Position numbers and translations under genes: made by a program
Source of the DNA: Hydromonas duriensis
GTDB taxonomy: Bacteria; Pseudomonadota; Gammaproteobacteria; Burkholderiales; Burkholderiaceae
Reading direction: 5' to 3'
DNA length: 64,000 nucleotides
NCBI RefSeq assembly: GCF_004363775.1
Contig: NZ_SNZE01000006.1
Location: forward strand, 1 to 64,000
Notes under the pieces: model-generated
The model's input: the letters and a program-made list of their open reading frames with translations, nothing else
Databases searched by the model: none
Told to the model about the DNA's origin: nothing
In this document: in pieces, positions 1 to 8,648 of the stretch
Layout of the letters: each line of letters starts with the position of its first letter
Numbering within the stretch: the stretch's first letter is position 1

Positions 1-290
1 TCGATGCGACCGTCTTGTTCGATGGCGATGGTGACGGCGGAGCCGATGAGGGCTTCGACGTCCCAGTTGCTGCCAACGGCGTCGCCTGCTTGGGCGGCGG
101 CTTCGCTGATGTAGTGGTCGAGGATGCCTTGGCCGTATTCGTCACGGCTGTATACCACCACACGGTAATCAAACATTTCGTTGATGCCGTCTCGGCCTTC
201 GAGTTGGCTGAACATGATGAGGCGGGTGCCCATGATGCTGATGGGGATGTGTGCTCCCGAGATGCTGACCGTGCGGCTATTCCTTGCCAT
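1..290 (-). CDS. VgrG-like type VI secretion tip protein, N-terminal part (cut by window edge)
   Basis: The reverse strand is open from an ATG at 290 to the window edge, giving 96 codons of an incomplete protein. It begins MARNSRTVSISGAHIPIS and continues with a stretch (MFSQLEGRDGINEMFDYRVV, about residues 26-45) that matches the opening of the gp27-like domain of VgrG proteins, where a ligand-like strand is followed by a 'leader to FDYRV' motif. VgrG forms the spike at the tip of the type VI secretion tube and carries effectors. A Shine-Dalgarno GGAGA lies 5 bases before the ATG. The plus-strand reading of the same bases is its antisense shadow. The C-terminal part that would show an effector or adaptor is outside the window, so the cargo cannot be judged. 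Confidence 0.8.
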   Translation of the reverse strand, partial: MARNSRTVSISGAHIPISIMGTRLIMFSQLEGRDGINEMFDYRVVVYSRDEYGQGILDHYISEAAAQAGDAVGSNWDVEALIGSAVTIAIEQDGRI

Positions 291-412
291 GGTTTCTCCG
301 TTTTTAGTTGCTGTTGCGTTGCTTGTTGTTTGTCTTTATTTCACTCGTTGCTAAAAAACAACGATTTATATTGCTGAGAGGCGACTCTTAACTGCCAATA
401 GAGAGGTTGTTT

Positions 413-484
413 TTATCCACACCAAAGTGCCTTTAGCTGTAACCTTCGTGCATTTTTGCCATTTATCTTATATAGTGGACTCAT
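413..484 (-). CDS. Possible 23-residue small protein or leader peptide upstream of vgrG
   Basis: The ATG at 484 is preceded by GGGAGGAAGAA, an almost ideal ribosome site with 5 bases between GGAGG and the start. It lies about 50 bases downstream of the predicted transcription start of the promoter at 540-568. The peptide begins MSPLYKINGKNARRLQ, is basic, contains Trp and Cys near its end and stops at 413-415. I do not recognise it. It could be a small protein, a leader peptide controlling vgrG, or the truncated start of a lost gene. Coding status is inferred only from the promoter and ribosome site. Confidence 0.35.
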   Translation of the reverse strand: MSPLYKINGKNARRLQLKALWCG

Positions 485-539
485 TTCTTCCTCCCTACTC
501 CCGTCTTTTTTGTATCTATTGAAACAACTATCTAAGAAC

Positions 540-568
540 ATACTAGAACAGCATATTCAGGCTGTCAA
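540..568 (-). promoter_or_regulatory. Sigma-70-type promoter upstream of the vgrG leader
   Basis: On the minus strand, TTGACA (568-563) and TAGTAT (545-540) are separated by exactly 17 bases. The -35 box is a perfect consensus and the -10 box matches four of six. Predicted transcripts would run through the small ORF at 484-413 and into vgrG at 290. Confidence 0.55.
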
Positions 569-597
569 TGCTTACTTGCATTCTATTTCTATCTTTT

Positions 598-726
598 TTA
601 TGGTTGGTGTTTTGCGGTGGGAAGGTGAGCAGGAATACCCAGCGCCTTGCGCTTTTGAACAATGGTTTTACGCGAGCAGTTTAAGCGTTGTGCCAGTTGT
701 CCGTCTGTGCAAGTACCCAATAAAAT
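598..726 (-). pseudogene. Remnant of a helix-turn-helix domain in frame after the ubiA stop
   Basis: Immediately after the ubiA stop codon, in the same frame, 42 sense codons read ILLGTCTDGQLAQRLNCSRK and then TIVQKRKALGIPAHLP before a stop at 598-600. The pattern 'LLGT..D..LA..L..S...V...R..LGIP' is a recurring small HTH module at the end of proteobacterial proteins of unknown function. No start codon or ribosome site precedes it, and UbiA is already full length without it. The simplest reading is the 3' end of a gene whose 5' part was lost when ubiA was joined to this point. Read-through of ubiA is possible but unlikely. Confidence 0.45.
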
Positions 727-1593
727 TTATTTGATAAAAGCCAAGACCGTTCCGCTAAAAACCGCACATCCAAGCCAATTATTATGTAGAAAGGCTTTAA
801 AACAGGCGCCACGCTCACGGTTTTTAATCAACCCATAGTGATAAATGGCGATTATCGAAGCAATAATCAAGCCAACAAAGTAAGGTAATGACAAACCTTG
901 ACTGACGCCAACCCAAGCCATTAAGCCAATGAAAGCAGCATAGCAGCACACGACCGCCAGCACATCATATGACCCAAAAGTAATCGCTGATGTTTTAATG
1001 CCGATTTTAAGGTCATCTATCTTGTCAACCATGGCGTACTCGGTATCGTAGGCAATTGTCCAAAACACATTGGCAAGCAGTAACCACCACGCCAATGCGG
1101 GCAGTTCGCCACGAATTGCTGCGAACGCCATGGGAATACCAAATCCGAATGCAATGCCAAGATAGGCTTGCGGAATGGCAAAAAAGCGTTTGAACAAGGG
1201 ATAGCTGCCTGCGAGGAACGCGGCTACGAATGCGAGTTTGATAGACACAGCATTCAAAGTAAGTGCCAGCATACCTGCAAAAAACGTCAACACGAGGGCA
1301 ACGCCTATCGCCTCTTTTCCTGAGATGTGCCCACTGGTGAGCGGACGCGCCGCCGTTCGTTCAACATGCTTGTCAAAGTCTCTATCGGCATAATCGTTCA
1401 TGGCACAGCCCGCTGAACGCATAAGCACTGTCCCAAGAATAAACACGCTTAGCTCTTTCAGCGGTGGCATGCCTTGAGCTGCGAACCATAGCCCCCATAA
1501 AGTGGGCCACAGCAAAAGCAAAATGCCAATGGGTTTGTTGAGTCGAGTGAGTTGAATGTAAAGTTGTAATTTTTTTAACATTGGCAAGCCCAT
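727..1593 (-). CDS. ubiA: 4-hydroxybenzoate octaprenyltransferase
   Basis: This integral membrane enzyme attaches the polyprenyl tail to 4-hydroxybenzoate in ubiquinone synthesis. Both Asp-rich, Mg-prenyl-diphosphate-binding motifs are visible: [20 protein letters not shown] near residue 66 and the [14 protein letters not shown] segment near residue 185. Multiple hydrophobic helices fill the rest. At 288 residues it has the normal length. The ATG at 1593 overlaps the stop of the upstream CHMI-family gene as TGATG, suggesting translational coupling. An in-frame ATG at 1578 ([10 protein letters not shown]) is an alternative start. It is the last gene of a three-gene minus-strand unit with the Nudix hydrolase. 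Confidence 0.95.
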   Translation of the reverse strand: MGLPMLKKLQLYIQLTRLNKPIGILLLLWPTLWGLWFAAQGMPPLKELSVFILGTVLMRSAGCAMNDYADRDFDKHVERTAARPLTSGHISGKEAIGVALVLTFFAGMLALTLNAVSIKLAFVAAFLAGSYPLFKRFFAIPQAYLGIAFGFGIPMAFAAIRGELPALAWWLLLANVFWTIAYDTEYAMVDKIDDLKIGIKTSAITFGSYDVLAVVCCYAAFIGLMAWVGVSQGLSLPYFVGLIIASIIAIYHYGLIKNRERGACFKAFLHNNWLGCAVFSGTVLAFIK

Positions 1594-1949
1594 CAAAGAG
1601 TGTGTGCGCTCACATATTTAGCATAACTGGCACGGTTCATATCCATAGCTTCGACTGTGATGACTTGGGCGCATGTCACCACGTGTTGCATGCGTTTTAA
1701 AATCGAGTGTGTCAGCTTGGTTTTCTGTTCATCGCTACGACCCGATAACAAATGAATGCAAATATGAATGAAACAGTCTTGGGTATGCCCTACACGATAA
1801 TCGGCATAAGCCATTGCGCGGGTTTTGATGTCATAAGCATTTGAAAACAAGCCCGAATCCATTGCCCCTTGATGGGCGGCTTCCATCAGGGTCGAGATGG
1901 GACATTCGGCGACGATGTCTTGTGCGTACTCAATGACTATGTGCGGCAT
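1593..1949 (-). CDS. 5-carboxymethyl-2-hydroxymuconate isomerase family protein
   Basis: The 118-residue protein begins [12 protein letters not shown], typical of the CHMI branch of the tautomerase superfamily, where Pro2 becomes the N-terminal catalytic base after Met removal. It also has the family's middle section (AYADYRVGH, then [13 protein letters not shown]). CHMI acts in homoprotocatechuate (4-hydroxyphenylacetate) breakdown, but no other gene of that pathway is present here, so the substrate is uncertain. It lies 12 bases after the Nudix gene and overlaps ubiA by one base. Confidence 0.8.
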   Translation of the reverse strand: MPHIVIEYAQDIVAECPISTLMEAAHQGAMDSGLFSNAYDIKTRAMAYADYRVGHTQDCFIHICIHLLSGRSDEQKTKLTHSILKRMQHVVTCAQVITVEAMDMNRASYAKYVSAHTL

Positions 1950-1961
1950 ATTTTCCTCTTG

Positions 1962-2549
1962 CTATGGATTGGTTTGTTGCGCCAAGTAATCTTTGAGCCA
2001 AAAAATCCCCAGCTGAGTTTTGACATCCGACACCCAGCCTTGTCGCATCCATGATTCAAGCTCGGTCAATGGCACGCGCAGCACTTGTAAAAACTCATTG
2101 TCATCCAAAGTGCCATCATGTTGTTTAACTAAGCCCTTGGCGATGTAAAAATGTATGACTTCGTCGCTGTAAGCAATCGCATTGTGAATATCGGTCACAT
2201 GCAACCACTCGGCCGCACAATAACCTGTTTCTTCCAAAAGCTCTCGTTGTCCCGTTTCTAACGGCGATTCGCCTTCATCCTTTTTGCCCGCAGGAAACTC
2301 AATAAAGACCTGATGCAACGGGTAACGGTATTGACGCTCAATCAACACATCTCCATTGTCAAACACTGGAATAACCATGACTGCGCCAGGATGCTTTAAA
2401 TACTCACGGGTAGCCATCATACCGTTGGGCAACCGCACATGGTCTTTATGCGCATCCAAAAAGCTGCCCTTGTATACGCTGGCGGTGCTCTCTGTGGTTT
2501 CAATTAAGCCCTGTGCATCTTGTAGTTGCTGCTGTGTCAATACTGTCAT
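1962..2549 (-). CDS. Nudix hydrolase, ADP-ribose pyrophosphatase-like
   Basis: The 195-residue protein carries a full Nudix box, G-x5-E-x7-REL-x-EE-x-G, at about residues 88-110 (GKKDEGESPLETGQRELLEE followed by TGY). The flanking N-terminal strands and the 'IERQYRYPL' segment resemble NudF-type ADP-ribose pyrophosphatases, which clear ADP-ribose or related nucleoside diphosphates. It is the first gene of the unit running to ubiA and starts just after the nuo operon terminator. In several Burkholderiales a Nudix gene follows the nuo operon, which fits. Confidence 0.88.
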   Translation of the reverse strand: MTVLTQQQLQDAQGLIETTESTASVYKGSFLDAHKDHVRLPNGMMATREYLKHPGAVMVIPVFDNGDVLIERQYRYPLHQVFIEFPAGKKDEGESPLETGQRELLEETGYCAAEWLHVTDIHNAIAYSDEVIHFYIAKGLVKQHDGTLDDNEFLQVLRVPLTELESWMRQGWVSDVKTQLGIFWLKDYLAQQTNP

Positions 2550-2555
2550 CTCTAC

Positions 2556-2590
2556 ACCAAAAAATAAAAGCGCGTGGATATCCTCGCGCT
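2556..2590 (-). terminator. Rho-independent terminator of the nuo operon
   Basis: The stem AGCGCG...CGCGCT (2569-2590) continues inward through a T-T mismatch into GGATATCC. On the minus strand it is followed by TTTTATTTTTT (2566-2556). It lies about 95 bases after the DUF2818 stop and just before the Nudix gene start, so it closes the long nuo transcript. Confidence 0.8.
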
Positions 2591-2684
2591 ATAAATGATT
2601 TATTAAAAGACTGATTTAGAAGAGTTCTTACTAATCCGCGTACTTCGTGCATGCAACAGAAGAACAACCTTAAAACCCTATATC

Positions 2685-2978
2685 TCAACGTTTCCACAAA
2701 TAACGCCAGATAAAAGCAGGCGCAGCAGCAACGATAAAAAATAAGGCTGTCACCGCATAAAACGCCCAGCCTTGAGTTTTAACTTGCGTCACACTGCCTT
2801 CAAGCAGACGGCCACACAACACGAATAAACCGTAAGCGCACACCAACTCAAATAAACGAAGACCCATTTTTTTGTCCTGCTTAAGCACAGGCAAACCAAG
2901 AAAGGTTTTGTCTGCAACAAAGGGCAGGGAGGCAAAAAGCAATCCCAGCAATAACAGTAACCACAAAAAGCCTGTCAT
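2685..2978 (-). CDS. DUF2818 family membrane protein
   Basis: A 97-residue protein with three predicted membrane segments (about residues 2-22, 43-62 and 70-92) and a basic end. It matches the DUF2818 proteins found directly after nuoN in Burkholderiales. The start codon follows the nuoN stop without any gap, so the two are surely co-transcribed. The function is unknown; the fixed position suggests a link with complex I assembly or membrane insertion, which is inference. Confidence 0.85.
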   Translation of the reverse strand: MTGFLWLLLLLGLLFASLPFVADKTFLGLPVLKQDKKMGLRLFELVCAYGLFVLCGRLLEGSVTQVKTQGWAFYAVTALFFIVAAAPAFIWRYLWKR

Positions 2979-4451
2979 TTACGATGCGCCTAAGCTCTTT
3001 AAAACACTATTAACAGCCATGTTGATAAGGCCTGCAGGCAACATGCCTAAAACCAACAAAGCCAAAACATTTATGCTCAAAACCACATGATGAACAGGTG
3101 AAAACGCAATGGCTTGCTCATGTTCAGGTTTATCAAAATACATCAACTTAACAACGCGCAAGTAGTAAAACGCACCGATGAGAGAGAACATAACTGCCAA
3201 TACGGATAAAAATACGTGCCCCGACTGCATTAAACCTTTAAGCACCACAAACTTAGCGAAGAACCCCGCCAACGGTGGAATACCCGCCAAGGAGAACATG
3301 ATAATCAGCACAAGAAAGGCCAACCACGGATTGCGTTTATTCAAACCTTTCAAATCATCCAGTTGGTCTGCTTCAAAACCAACGCGACTCATTGCTAAAA
3401 TCACACCGAAACTTGCCAATGTGCTAATGGCATAAATAATCACATAATAAAACGCTGAGCCCACGCCGACAAAACCAGCCAAAGCATCCGCGCCAGCACG
3501 CCCTGCTAAAAATCCAAGTAAAACAAAGCCCATGTGCGAAATGCCCGAGTACGCAAGCATACGTTTAAAGTTCTTTTGGCGAATCGCCGTCAAGTTACCC
3601 AAGGCCAAAGAAACCACCGCCATTGCAGCGAACATGCCATTCCAGTCCGCTGCACGTACTGACAAACCTTCAACCAAAATGCGCACCACCATCACAAAAG
3701 CCGCAATTTTAGGCGCAGCCGAAACCATCAGCGTAACAGGTGTAGGCGAGCCTTGATAAACGTCAGGCACCCACATGTGAAACGGCACAACACCCAATTT
3801 AAAGGCAATACCCGCCACTAAAAACACCAAACCAAACACCACAACTTGAGGGTACTGCACACCCGCTTGCATCACATTGGCTATTTCAATGATGTTCAAT
3901 TTACCGCCTGTTGCGCCGTAAATCATTGACATTCCGAATAAAATAAAACCAGATGCAATTGCCCCCAAGATGAAATATTTCATTGCCGCTTCAATTGAGC
4001 GCACATGGTCACGACGCAAAGCCACCATTGCATACAATGAAAGTGCTTGCAACTCTAACCCCATATACATGGCGATCAAGTTGTGTGAAGAAATCATCAC
4101 CATTTGACCCACCAGCGCAAATAAAGACAGGCTGTAGTACTCACCGTGCAAAAACCCACGGTCAGAGGCATAACGTTGACCATACACGAAAGTGACGGCC
4201 ACACATATGTATGAGAACATTTTGGCTAAATTCGCCAAGGGGTCAGAAACAAACATGTCGTTAAACGTGTGTACATTCACGCCAGCATGCCACATGGTCG
4301 AAGTTAAATAGCCCGCACCAGCCAAGCCCAAGAGACTCATCACGTGAATGATGGAGCGTTGAGTATCTTTCGCGCGCAGTTCAAGCAATAAAACCACTGA
4401 AGCAACTAACACCAAAAGCACTTCAGGATAGGCAATAAAAAAGTTTTGCAT
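2979..4451 (-). CDS. nuoN: NADH-quinone oxidoreductase subunit N
   Basis: A 490-residue antiporter-like membrane subunit of complex I with about 14 membrane helices. The core motifs are present, including LGLELQALSLYAMVAL (about residues 130-145, with the conserved Glu), the lysine-bearing helix KLGVVPFHMWVPDVYQGSP, and QKNFKRMLAYSGISHMGF. It pumps protons as part of the membrane arm. Length is normal. It is the last nuo gene and abuts DUF2818. Confidence 0.97.
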   Translation of the reverse strand: MQNFFIAYPEVLLVLVASVVLLLELRAKDTQRSIIHVMSLLGLAGAGYLTSTMWHAGVNVHTFNDMFVSDPLANLAKMFSYICVAVTFVYGQRYASDRGFLHGEYYSLSLFALVGQMVMISSHNLIAMYMGLELQALSLYAMVALRRDHVRSIEAAMKYFILGAIASGFILFGMSMIYGATGGKLNIIEIANVMQAGVQYPQVVVFGLVFLVAGIAFKLGVVPFHMWVPDVYQGSPTPVTLMVSAAPKIAAFVMVVRILVEGLSVRAADWNGMFAAMAVVSLALGNLTAIRQKNFKRMLAYSGISHMGFVLLGFLAGRAGADALAGFVGVGSAFYYVIIYAISTLASFGVILAMSRVGFEADQLDDLKGLNKRNPWLAFLVLIIMFSLAGIPPLAGFFAKFVVLKGLMQSGHVFLSVLAVMFSLIGAFYYLRVVKLMYFDKPEHEQAIAFSPVHHVVLSINVLALLVLGMLPAGLINMAVNSVLKSLGAS

Positions 4452-4478
4452 AACGTTTAACCCAGTAAAAAACGGTAT

Positions 4479-4528
4479 GAAAAAGTACGAGTACTTTTTC
4501 AGGTTTGACCCAATGCCGCTCCAGCGGC
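4479..4528 (-). repeat. Two hairpins in the nuoM-nuoN spacer
   Basis: The first inverted repeat is GAAAAAGTAC (4479-4488) and GTACTTTTTC (4491-4500), 10-base perfect arms. The second is GCCGCT (4515-4520) and AGCGGC (4523-4528). Loops are only 2 bases on paper, so the closing pairs would open. They lie between two genes of one operon, so they are candidates for RNA processing, stabilising or partial termination signals. Confidence 0.6.
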
Positions 4529-4534
4529 TTGAAT

Positions 4535-6037
4535 TTATTTCAATTTGCTATGAGTGACGTGTTCAAGCAGTTGGTTAACCGACACATCCATTGCGTTTGT
4601 GAAAGGCATCGGATACAAACCCATCGCCAATACGGTGATCGCCAACAAAGCCAAAATCAATAACTCTCTCGCGTTTGCATCCATCAAGTCGGCCACATTC
4701 TGATTCGCCACCGCACCAAACACAACTCGTTTAAACATCCATAACGAATAGGCCGCACCGACAATCAAGGTGGTTGCCGCAATGGCTGCAATCCAAAAAT
4801 TAAATTTGACCGCACCTAAAATCACCAAAAATTCGCCGACGAAACCGCTGGTTGCGGGCAAACCTGCATTCGCCATGGTGAAAAGCATGAAAAATGCGGC
4901 GAATTTAGGCATTGTGTTGACAACCCCGCCGTAGGCGGAAATATCTCGGCTATGCACACGGTCATACAACACACCGATACAGAAGAACATTGCAGCAGAA
5001 ATAAAGCCGTGCGAAATCATTTGCAAAATCGCACCTTGCATCGCCACACTGTAACCCATACCGTTAACATCAAACATGAAAAAGCCTAAGGTCACAAACC
5101 CCATGTGCGCAATAGATGAGTAAGCTACCAGTTTTTTCATATCAGTTTGGACCAAGGCGACTAAACCAATATAAGCGACCGCAACCAATGAAATTGTAAC
5201 CACGAAAGGCGCAAAAGCATGTGATGCATCAGGTGCAATCGGTAAAGAGAAACGCAAAAACCCATACGCGCCCAGCTTCAACATAATCGCGGCCAACACC
5301 ATAGAACCACCTGTTGGCGCTTCCACGTGCGCATCAGGCAACCATGTGTGGACAGGCCACATCGGAACTTTGACCGCAAAAGCCATAAAGAACGCAATGA
5401 ATAATAATTTTTGAGCACTTAAACTCAAAGGCAAGGCGTGCCACGCTGCGATGTCAAACGTACCCGATTGCAAATACAAGTACACGACAGCAATCAATGT
5501 CAATAATGAACCAAGCAAGGTGTATAAGAAGAACTTAAATGCGGCATAAACACGATTGGGACCACCCCAAACACCAACAATCACGTACATTGGAATCAAG
5601 GTCGCTTCAAAAAACACATAAAACAACAAACCGTCGGTCACACCAAAAACGCCCACCATCAAACCAGACAAAATCAAGAATGCGGCAAAGTATTGCGGTA
5701 CTTTTTCAGTGATGACTTCCCAGCCCGCCAACAACACCAATACAGTGATAAAAGCAGTCAATGGGACAAACCACATCGAAATACCATCCACACCCAATGC
5801 ATAGCTTGAGCCTAAAGCAGGCAACCACTCATGCTTTTCAACAAACTGCATAGCCGCTGTTGAGCCATCAAAGCCCATCATGATGGGTACGGTGACCAAA
5901 AAACCAAGAATGGCACCGACAAGCGCCACTTTACGCGCCAAACTGTCTTGACCATTGCGCCCGAGCAACAAGACTAACACGCCAAATACAATCGGAACCC
6001 AAATCGCTAAACTTAACCAAGGCATCATCAGCACCAT
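4535..6037 (-). CDS. nuoM: NADH-quinone oxidoreductase subunit M
   Basis: A 500-residue membrane-arm antiporter-like subunit of complex I. The key helices are visible: FYVFFEATLIPMYVIVGVWG (about residues 138-157, proton-channel Glu), the AFAVKVPMWPVHTWLPDAH segment near residue 228, and MKKLVAYSSIAHMGFV. The ATG at 6037 gives MVLMMPWLSLAIW. It is preceded by a 136-base spacer containing hairpins. Confidence 0.97.
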   Translation of the reverse strand: MVLMMPWLSLAIWVPIVFGVLVLLLGRNGQDSLARKVALVGAILGFLVTVPIMMGFDGSTAAMQFVEKHEWLPALGSSYALGVDGISMWFVPLTAFITVLVLLAGWEVITEKVPQYFAAFLILSGLMVGVFGVTDGLLFYVFFEATLIPMYVIVGVWGGPNRVYAAFKFFLYTLLGSLLTLIAVVYLYLQSGTFDIAAWHALPLSLSAQKLLFIAFFMAFAVKVPMWPVHTWLPDAHVEAPTGGSMVLAAIMLKLGAYGFLRFSLPIAPDASHAFAPFVVTISLVAVAYIGLVALVQTDMKKLVAYSSIAHMGFVTLGFFMFDVNGMGYSVAMQGAILQMISHGFISAAMFFCIGVLYDRVHSRDISAYGGVVNTMPKFAAFFMLFTMANAGLPATSGFVGEFLVILGAVKFNFWIAAIAATTLIVGAAYSLWMFKRVVFGAVANQNVADLMDANARELLILALLAITVLAMGLYPMPFTNAMDVSVNQLLEHVTHSKLK

Positions 6038-6047
6038 TTTCTATAAT

Positions 6048-6121
6048 CAAGAAAAACAAAATATTTGCTTTTCTTGGTTTTAAATTGAAGTTTATAAGCG
6101 AAGCAACCGCTCAAAACTTAT
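6048..6121 (-). repeat. Hairpins in the nuoL-nuoM spacer
   Basis: The segment 6048-6076 is an imperfect palindrome, CAAGAAAA-A-CAAA around ATA and TTTG-C-TTTTCTTG. A second weaker one pairs AAGTTT..AAGCG near 6090 with CGCT..AAAACTT ending near 6120. The 136-base spacer has no ORF of its own. Confidence 0.5.
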
Positions 6122-6173
6122 CTAACTCTTAAATCAAACGTAAAAAGGACTTCAAAAAAAACATCCCACGTAC

Positions 6174-8204
6174 TTATCGCATCATTGTCACAAACAAGCC
6201 CAAAAACACGATTAACCCCATAATCATCGCCAATGCGTATTGATAAATCAAACCCGACTGGAAGGTACTGACCGCATGAGCAAACACATTCACCATACGC
6301 GCTGCGCCATTAACAAAGAAGCCGTCAATCACTTTAGCATCGCCAAACTTCCACAAAAACTCACCGACTTTACGAGCACCGCCCGCAAAAACTGACTCGT
6401 TGAATTTATCAAAATAGTATTTATTTTCAAGCACTGTATTGATAAATTTAGTTTTCTCTTTGATTGCGGCTGGAATCGAAGGCTTAACCATATAGAAGAA
6501 ATAGGCAACCACAACACCTGCTAAAGCCAATAAGAATGGTAACGATGTAAATGCATGCATCGCCATCCCCCAAGCGCCATGATTTTCTTCAAACTCTTTA
6601 GCTAATTCTTCTAATGCAGGATGAGCTTCATTTGCAACATGGATGACTTGACTAAACGCGACGCCATGTTTGAAAAATTCACCATACAACATCGGCTCAA
6701 TCGCCAAATAGCCAATGATAACAGAGGGAATGGCCAATAAAATCAAAGGTAAGGTAACGACCCATGGTGACTCATGCGGCTTATCATTCGGACCTAAACC
6801 GTGGTGATGCTCGTCATGTGCATCATCGTGGTGTTGGTGTGCATGCGATGTACTCATCCAACGTTCTTTGCCATGAAACACCAAAAAATACATGCGGAAA
6901 GAATAAAATGCGGTTACAAAAACACCAGCCACAACTGAAAAATAAGCAAAACTTGAACCAAAAATTGACGAGGCGTGAACCGCTTCAATAATTGAATCTT
7001 TAGAATAAAACCCTGAGAAAAAAGGCGTACCAATCAAAGCCAAAGAGCCAATCAGCGAAGTAATCCATGTGATTTTCATGTATTTCCACAAGCCACCCAT
7101 ATTACGAATGTCTTGATCATGATGCATACCCATGATCACGGAACCCGCACCTAGAAACAAAAGCGCCTTGAAAAAAGCATGCGTCATTAAGTGAAAAATC
7201 GCGATTGGATAAGCCGATACGCCTAACGCCACAGTCATATAGCCAAGTTGCGACAGGGTTGAATAAGCCACTACTCGTTTAATATCATTTTGAATGATGC
7301 CCAAAAAGCCCATAAACAATGCGGTAATAGAACCAATAATCAGGACAAATGAGAGTGCTGCATCAGACAATTCAAACAAAGGTGACATTCTTGACACCAT
7401 AAAAATGCCTGCCGTCACCATGGTCGCAGCATGAATCAATGCAGAAATCGGCGTTGGCCCCTCCATCGAGTCAGGCAGCCAGACATGCAAAGGCACTTGT
7501 GCCGACTTACCCATTGCACCGATGAATAAGCACACACAAATGGTTGTAATGAGCATCCAACCCGTGCCAGGGAACATGGCTGCAGCCAAAGCTTCACGTT
7601 GGGCGAAAACTTCTTTGTAATCGAGAGAGCCTGTAAACGCATAAATCAAACCAATGCCAAGCACAAAGCCAAAGTCACCAACACGATTCACCAAAAACGC
7701 TTTCATATTGGCAAAAATCGCAGTCGGGCGTGTGTACCAAAAACCAATCAACAGGTACGACACCAAACCAACAGCCTCCCAACCGAAGAACAACTGCAAA
7801 AAGTTATTGCTCATAACGAGCATCAACATTGAAAAAGTAAACAATGAAATATACGAGAAGAATCTTTGATAACCTGGGTCTTCTGCCATATAGCCCATGG
7901 TATAGACGTGAACCATCAGAGATACAAACGTCACCACACACATCATCATGGTGGTCAAATTATCAATTAAAAAGCCAACTTCTAATTTTAAACCACCCAA
8001 ATTAGCCCACTGATAGACCGTACCATCAAAAGTAATTCCAGCGCGTGTCTGATTAAAAACAATCACCGAGCCGATGAAAGCAACCAGCACCCCTAAAATC
8101 GTCGCGATGGCCGATGGGATACGTCCCAGCTGTTTACCAAACAGACCTGCCAAAATGGCACCGACCAAAGGTGCTAAAGGAATCAAGACATATAGCGCTT
8201 GCAT
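6174..8204 (-). CDS. nuoL: NADH-quinone oxidoreductase subunit L
   Basis: The 676-residue distal membrane subunit of complex I. It shows LFFGWEAVGLVSYLLIGFW (about residues 138-156), GKSAQVPLHVWLPDSMEGPT near residue 233 and IKRVVAYSTLSQLGYM. The C-terminal part corresponds to the long lateral helix and final membrane anchor. A His/Asp-rich loop (SHAHQHHDDAHDEHHHGLG, about residues 450-470) is present between helices; NuoL proteins of related bacteria vary in this loop. It is the largest membrane subunit in the operon. Confidence 0.97.
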   Translation of the reverse strand: MQALYVLIPLAPLVGAILAGLFGKQLGRIPSAIATILGVLVAFIGSVIVFNQTRAGITFDGTVYQWANLGGLKLEVGFLIDNLTTMMMCVVTFVSLMVHVYTMGYMAEDPGYQRFFSYISLFTFSMLMLVMSNNFLQLFFGWEAVGLVSYLLIGFWYTRPTAIFANMKAFLVNRVGDFGFVLGIGLIYAFTGSLDYKEVFAQREALAAAMFPGTGWMLITTICVCLFIGAMGKSAQVPLHVWLPDSMEGPTPISALIHAATMVTAGIFMVSRMSPLFELSDAALSFVLIIGSITALFMGFLGIIQNDIKRVVAYSTLSQLGYMTVALGVSAYPIAIFHLMTHAFFKALLFLGAGSVIMGMHHDQDIRNMGGLWKYMKITWITSLIGSLALIGTPFFSGFYSKDSIIEAVHASSIFGSSFAYFSVVAGVFVTAFYSFRMYFLVFHGKERWMSTSHAHQHHDDAHDEHHHGLGPNDKPHESPWVVTLPLILLAIPSVIIGYLAIEPMLYGEFFKHGVAFSQVIHVANEAHPALEELAKEFEENHGAWGMAMHAFTSLPFLLALAGVVVAYFFYMVKPSIPAAIKEKTKFINTVLENKYYFDKFNESVFAGGARKVGEFLWKFGDAKVIDGFFVNGAARMVNVFAHAVSTFQSGLIYQYALAMIMGLIVFLGLFVTMMR

Positions 8205-8223
8205 AGGTTTCTCACTCTAAATT

Positions 8224-8280
8224 AAAAGCAAATTGTGCTTTTGAACATCCAATTAAAACCATGTGTGGTCATCTAACCAC
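8224..8280 (-). repeat. Hairpins in the nuoK-nuoL spacer
   Basis: AAAAGCA (8224-8230) pairs with TGCTTTT (8236-8242) across a 5-base loop, and GTGGT (8265-8269) pairs with ACCAC (8276-8280). Both lie in the 138-base gap between nuoK and nuoL, which otherwise holds nothing recognisable. Confidence 0.5.
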
Positions 8281-8342
8281 TTCATTCAGCATGAATAACA
8301 CACACAATTTAAATAAATAACATGATTTGAAGCTGTGACCCG

Positions 8343-8648
8343 TTAACCTTTGAGGTTATCCAGTTTGTCCATATCGACCGTGTCCATATTACGGAACAGA
8401 ATGACCAATATTGCCAATCCAATTGCCGACTCTGCCGCTGCGACCGTCAATATGAAAAATACAAAAATTTGCCCAGCCGTATCTCCAAGCATATGAGAAA
8501 AGGCGACAAAATTCATATTAACCGCGAGCAACATCAACTCAATTGCCATTAACAAAACAATCATATTTTTACGGTTCAAAACGACCCCGACAACGCCAAT
8601 TGCAAAAAGAGCAGAACCTAAAATCAAGTAATGAGCGTGTTCTAGCAT
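8343..8648 (-). CDS. nuoK: NADH-quinone oxidoreductase subunit K
   Basis: A 101-residue, three-helix subunit of the complex I membrane arm. The conserved Glu residues in helices 2 and 3 are visible ([19 protein letters not shown], about residues 28-46, and [16 protein letters not shown]). Length is normal. Its ATG overlaps the nuoJ stop as TAATG. Confidence 0.97.
   Translation of the reverse strand: MLEHAHYLILGSALFAIGVVGVVLNRKNMIVLLMAIELMLLAVNMNFVAFSHMLGDTAGQIFVFFILTVAAAESAIGLAILVILFRNMDTVDMDKLDNLKG

Larger units (their letters stand above)
291..726. other. Spacer of about 436 bases between vgrG and ubiA
   Basis: No full-length gene was found here. The spacer holds, in order on the minus strand, a 43-codon helix-turn-helix remnant (726-598), a good sigma-70-like promoter (568-540), a 23-codon ORF with a strong ribosome site (484-413) and about 120 bases of untranslated leader before vgrG. 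A plus-strand open frame at 456-734 has no recognisable similarity and overlaps the end of ubiA, so I treat it as chance. Confidence 0.6.

Noticed and set aside
15-377. 120-codon plus-strand open frame
   Set aside because: It is antisense to the VgrG N-terminus, which has a family match and a ribosome site on the minus strand.
456-734. 92-codon plus-strand open frame
   Set aside because: It has no similarity or good start signal, overlaps ubiA, and runs antisense to the HTH remnant and the promoter.
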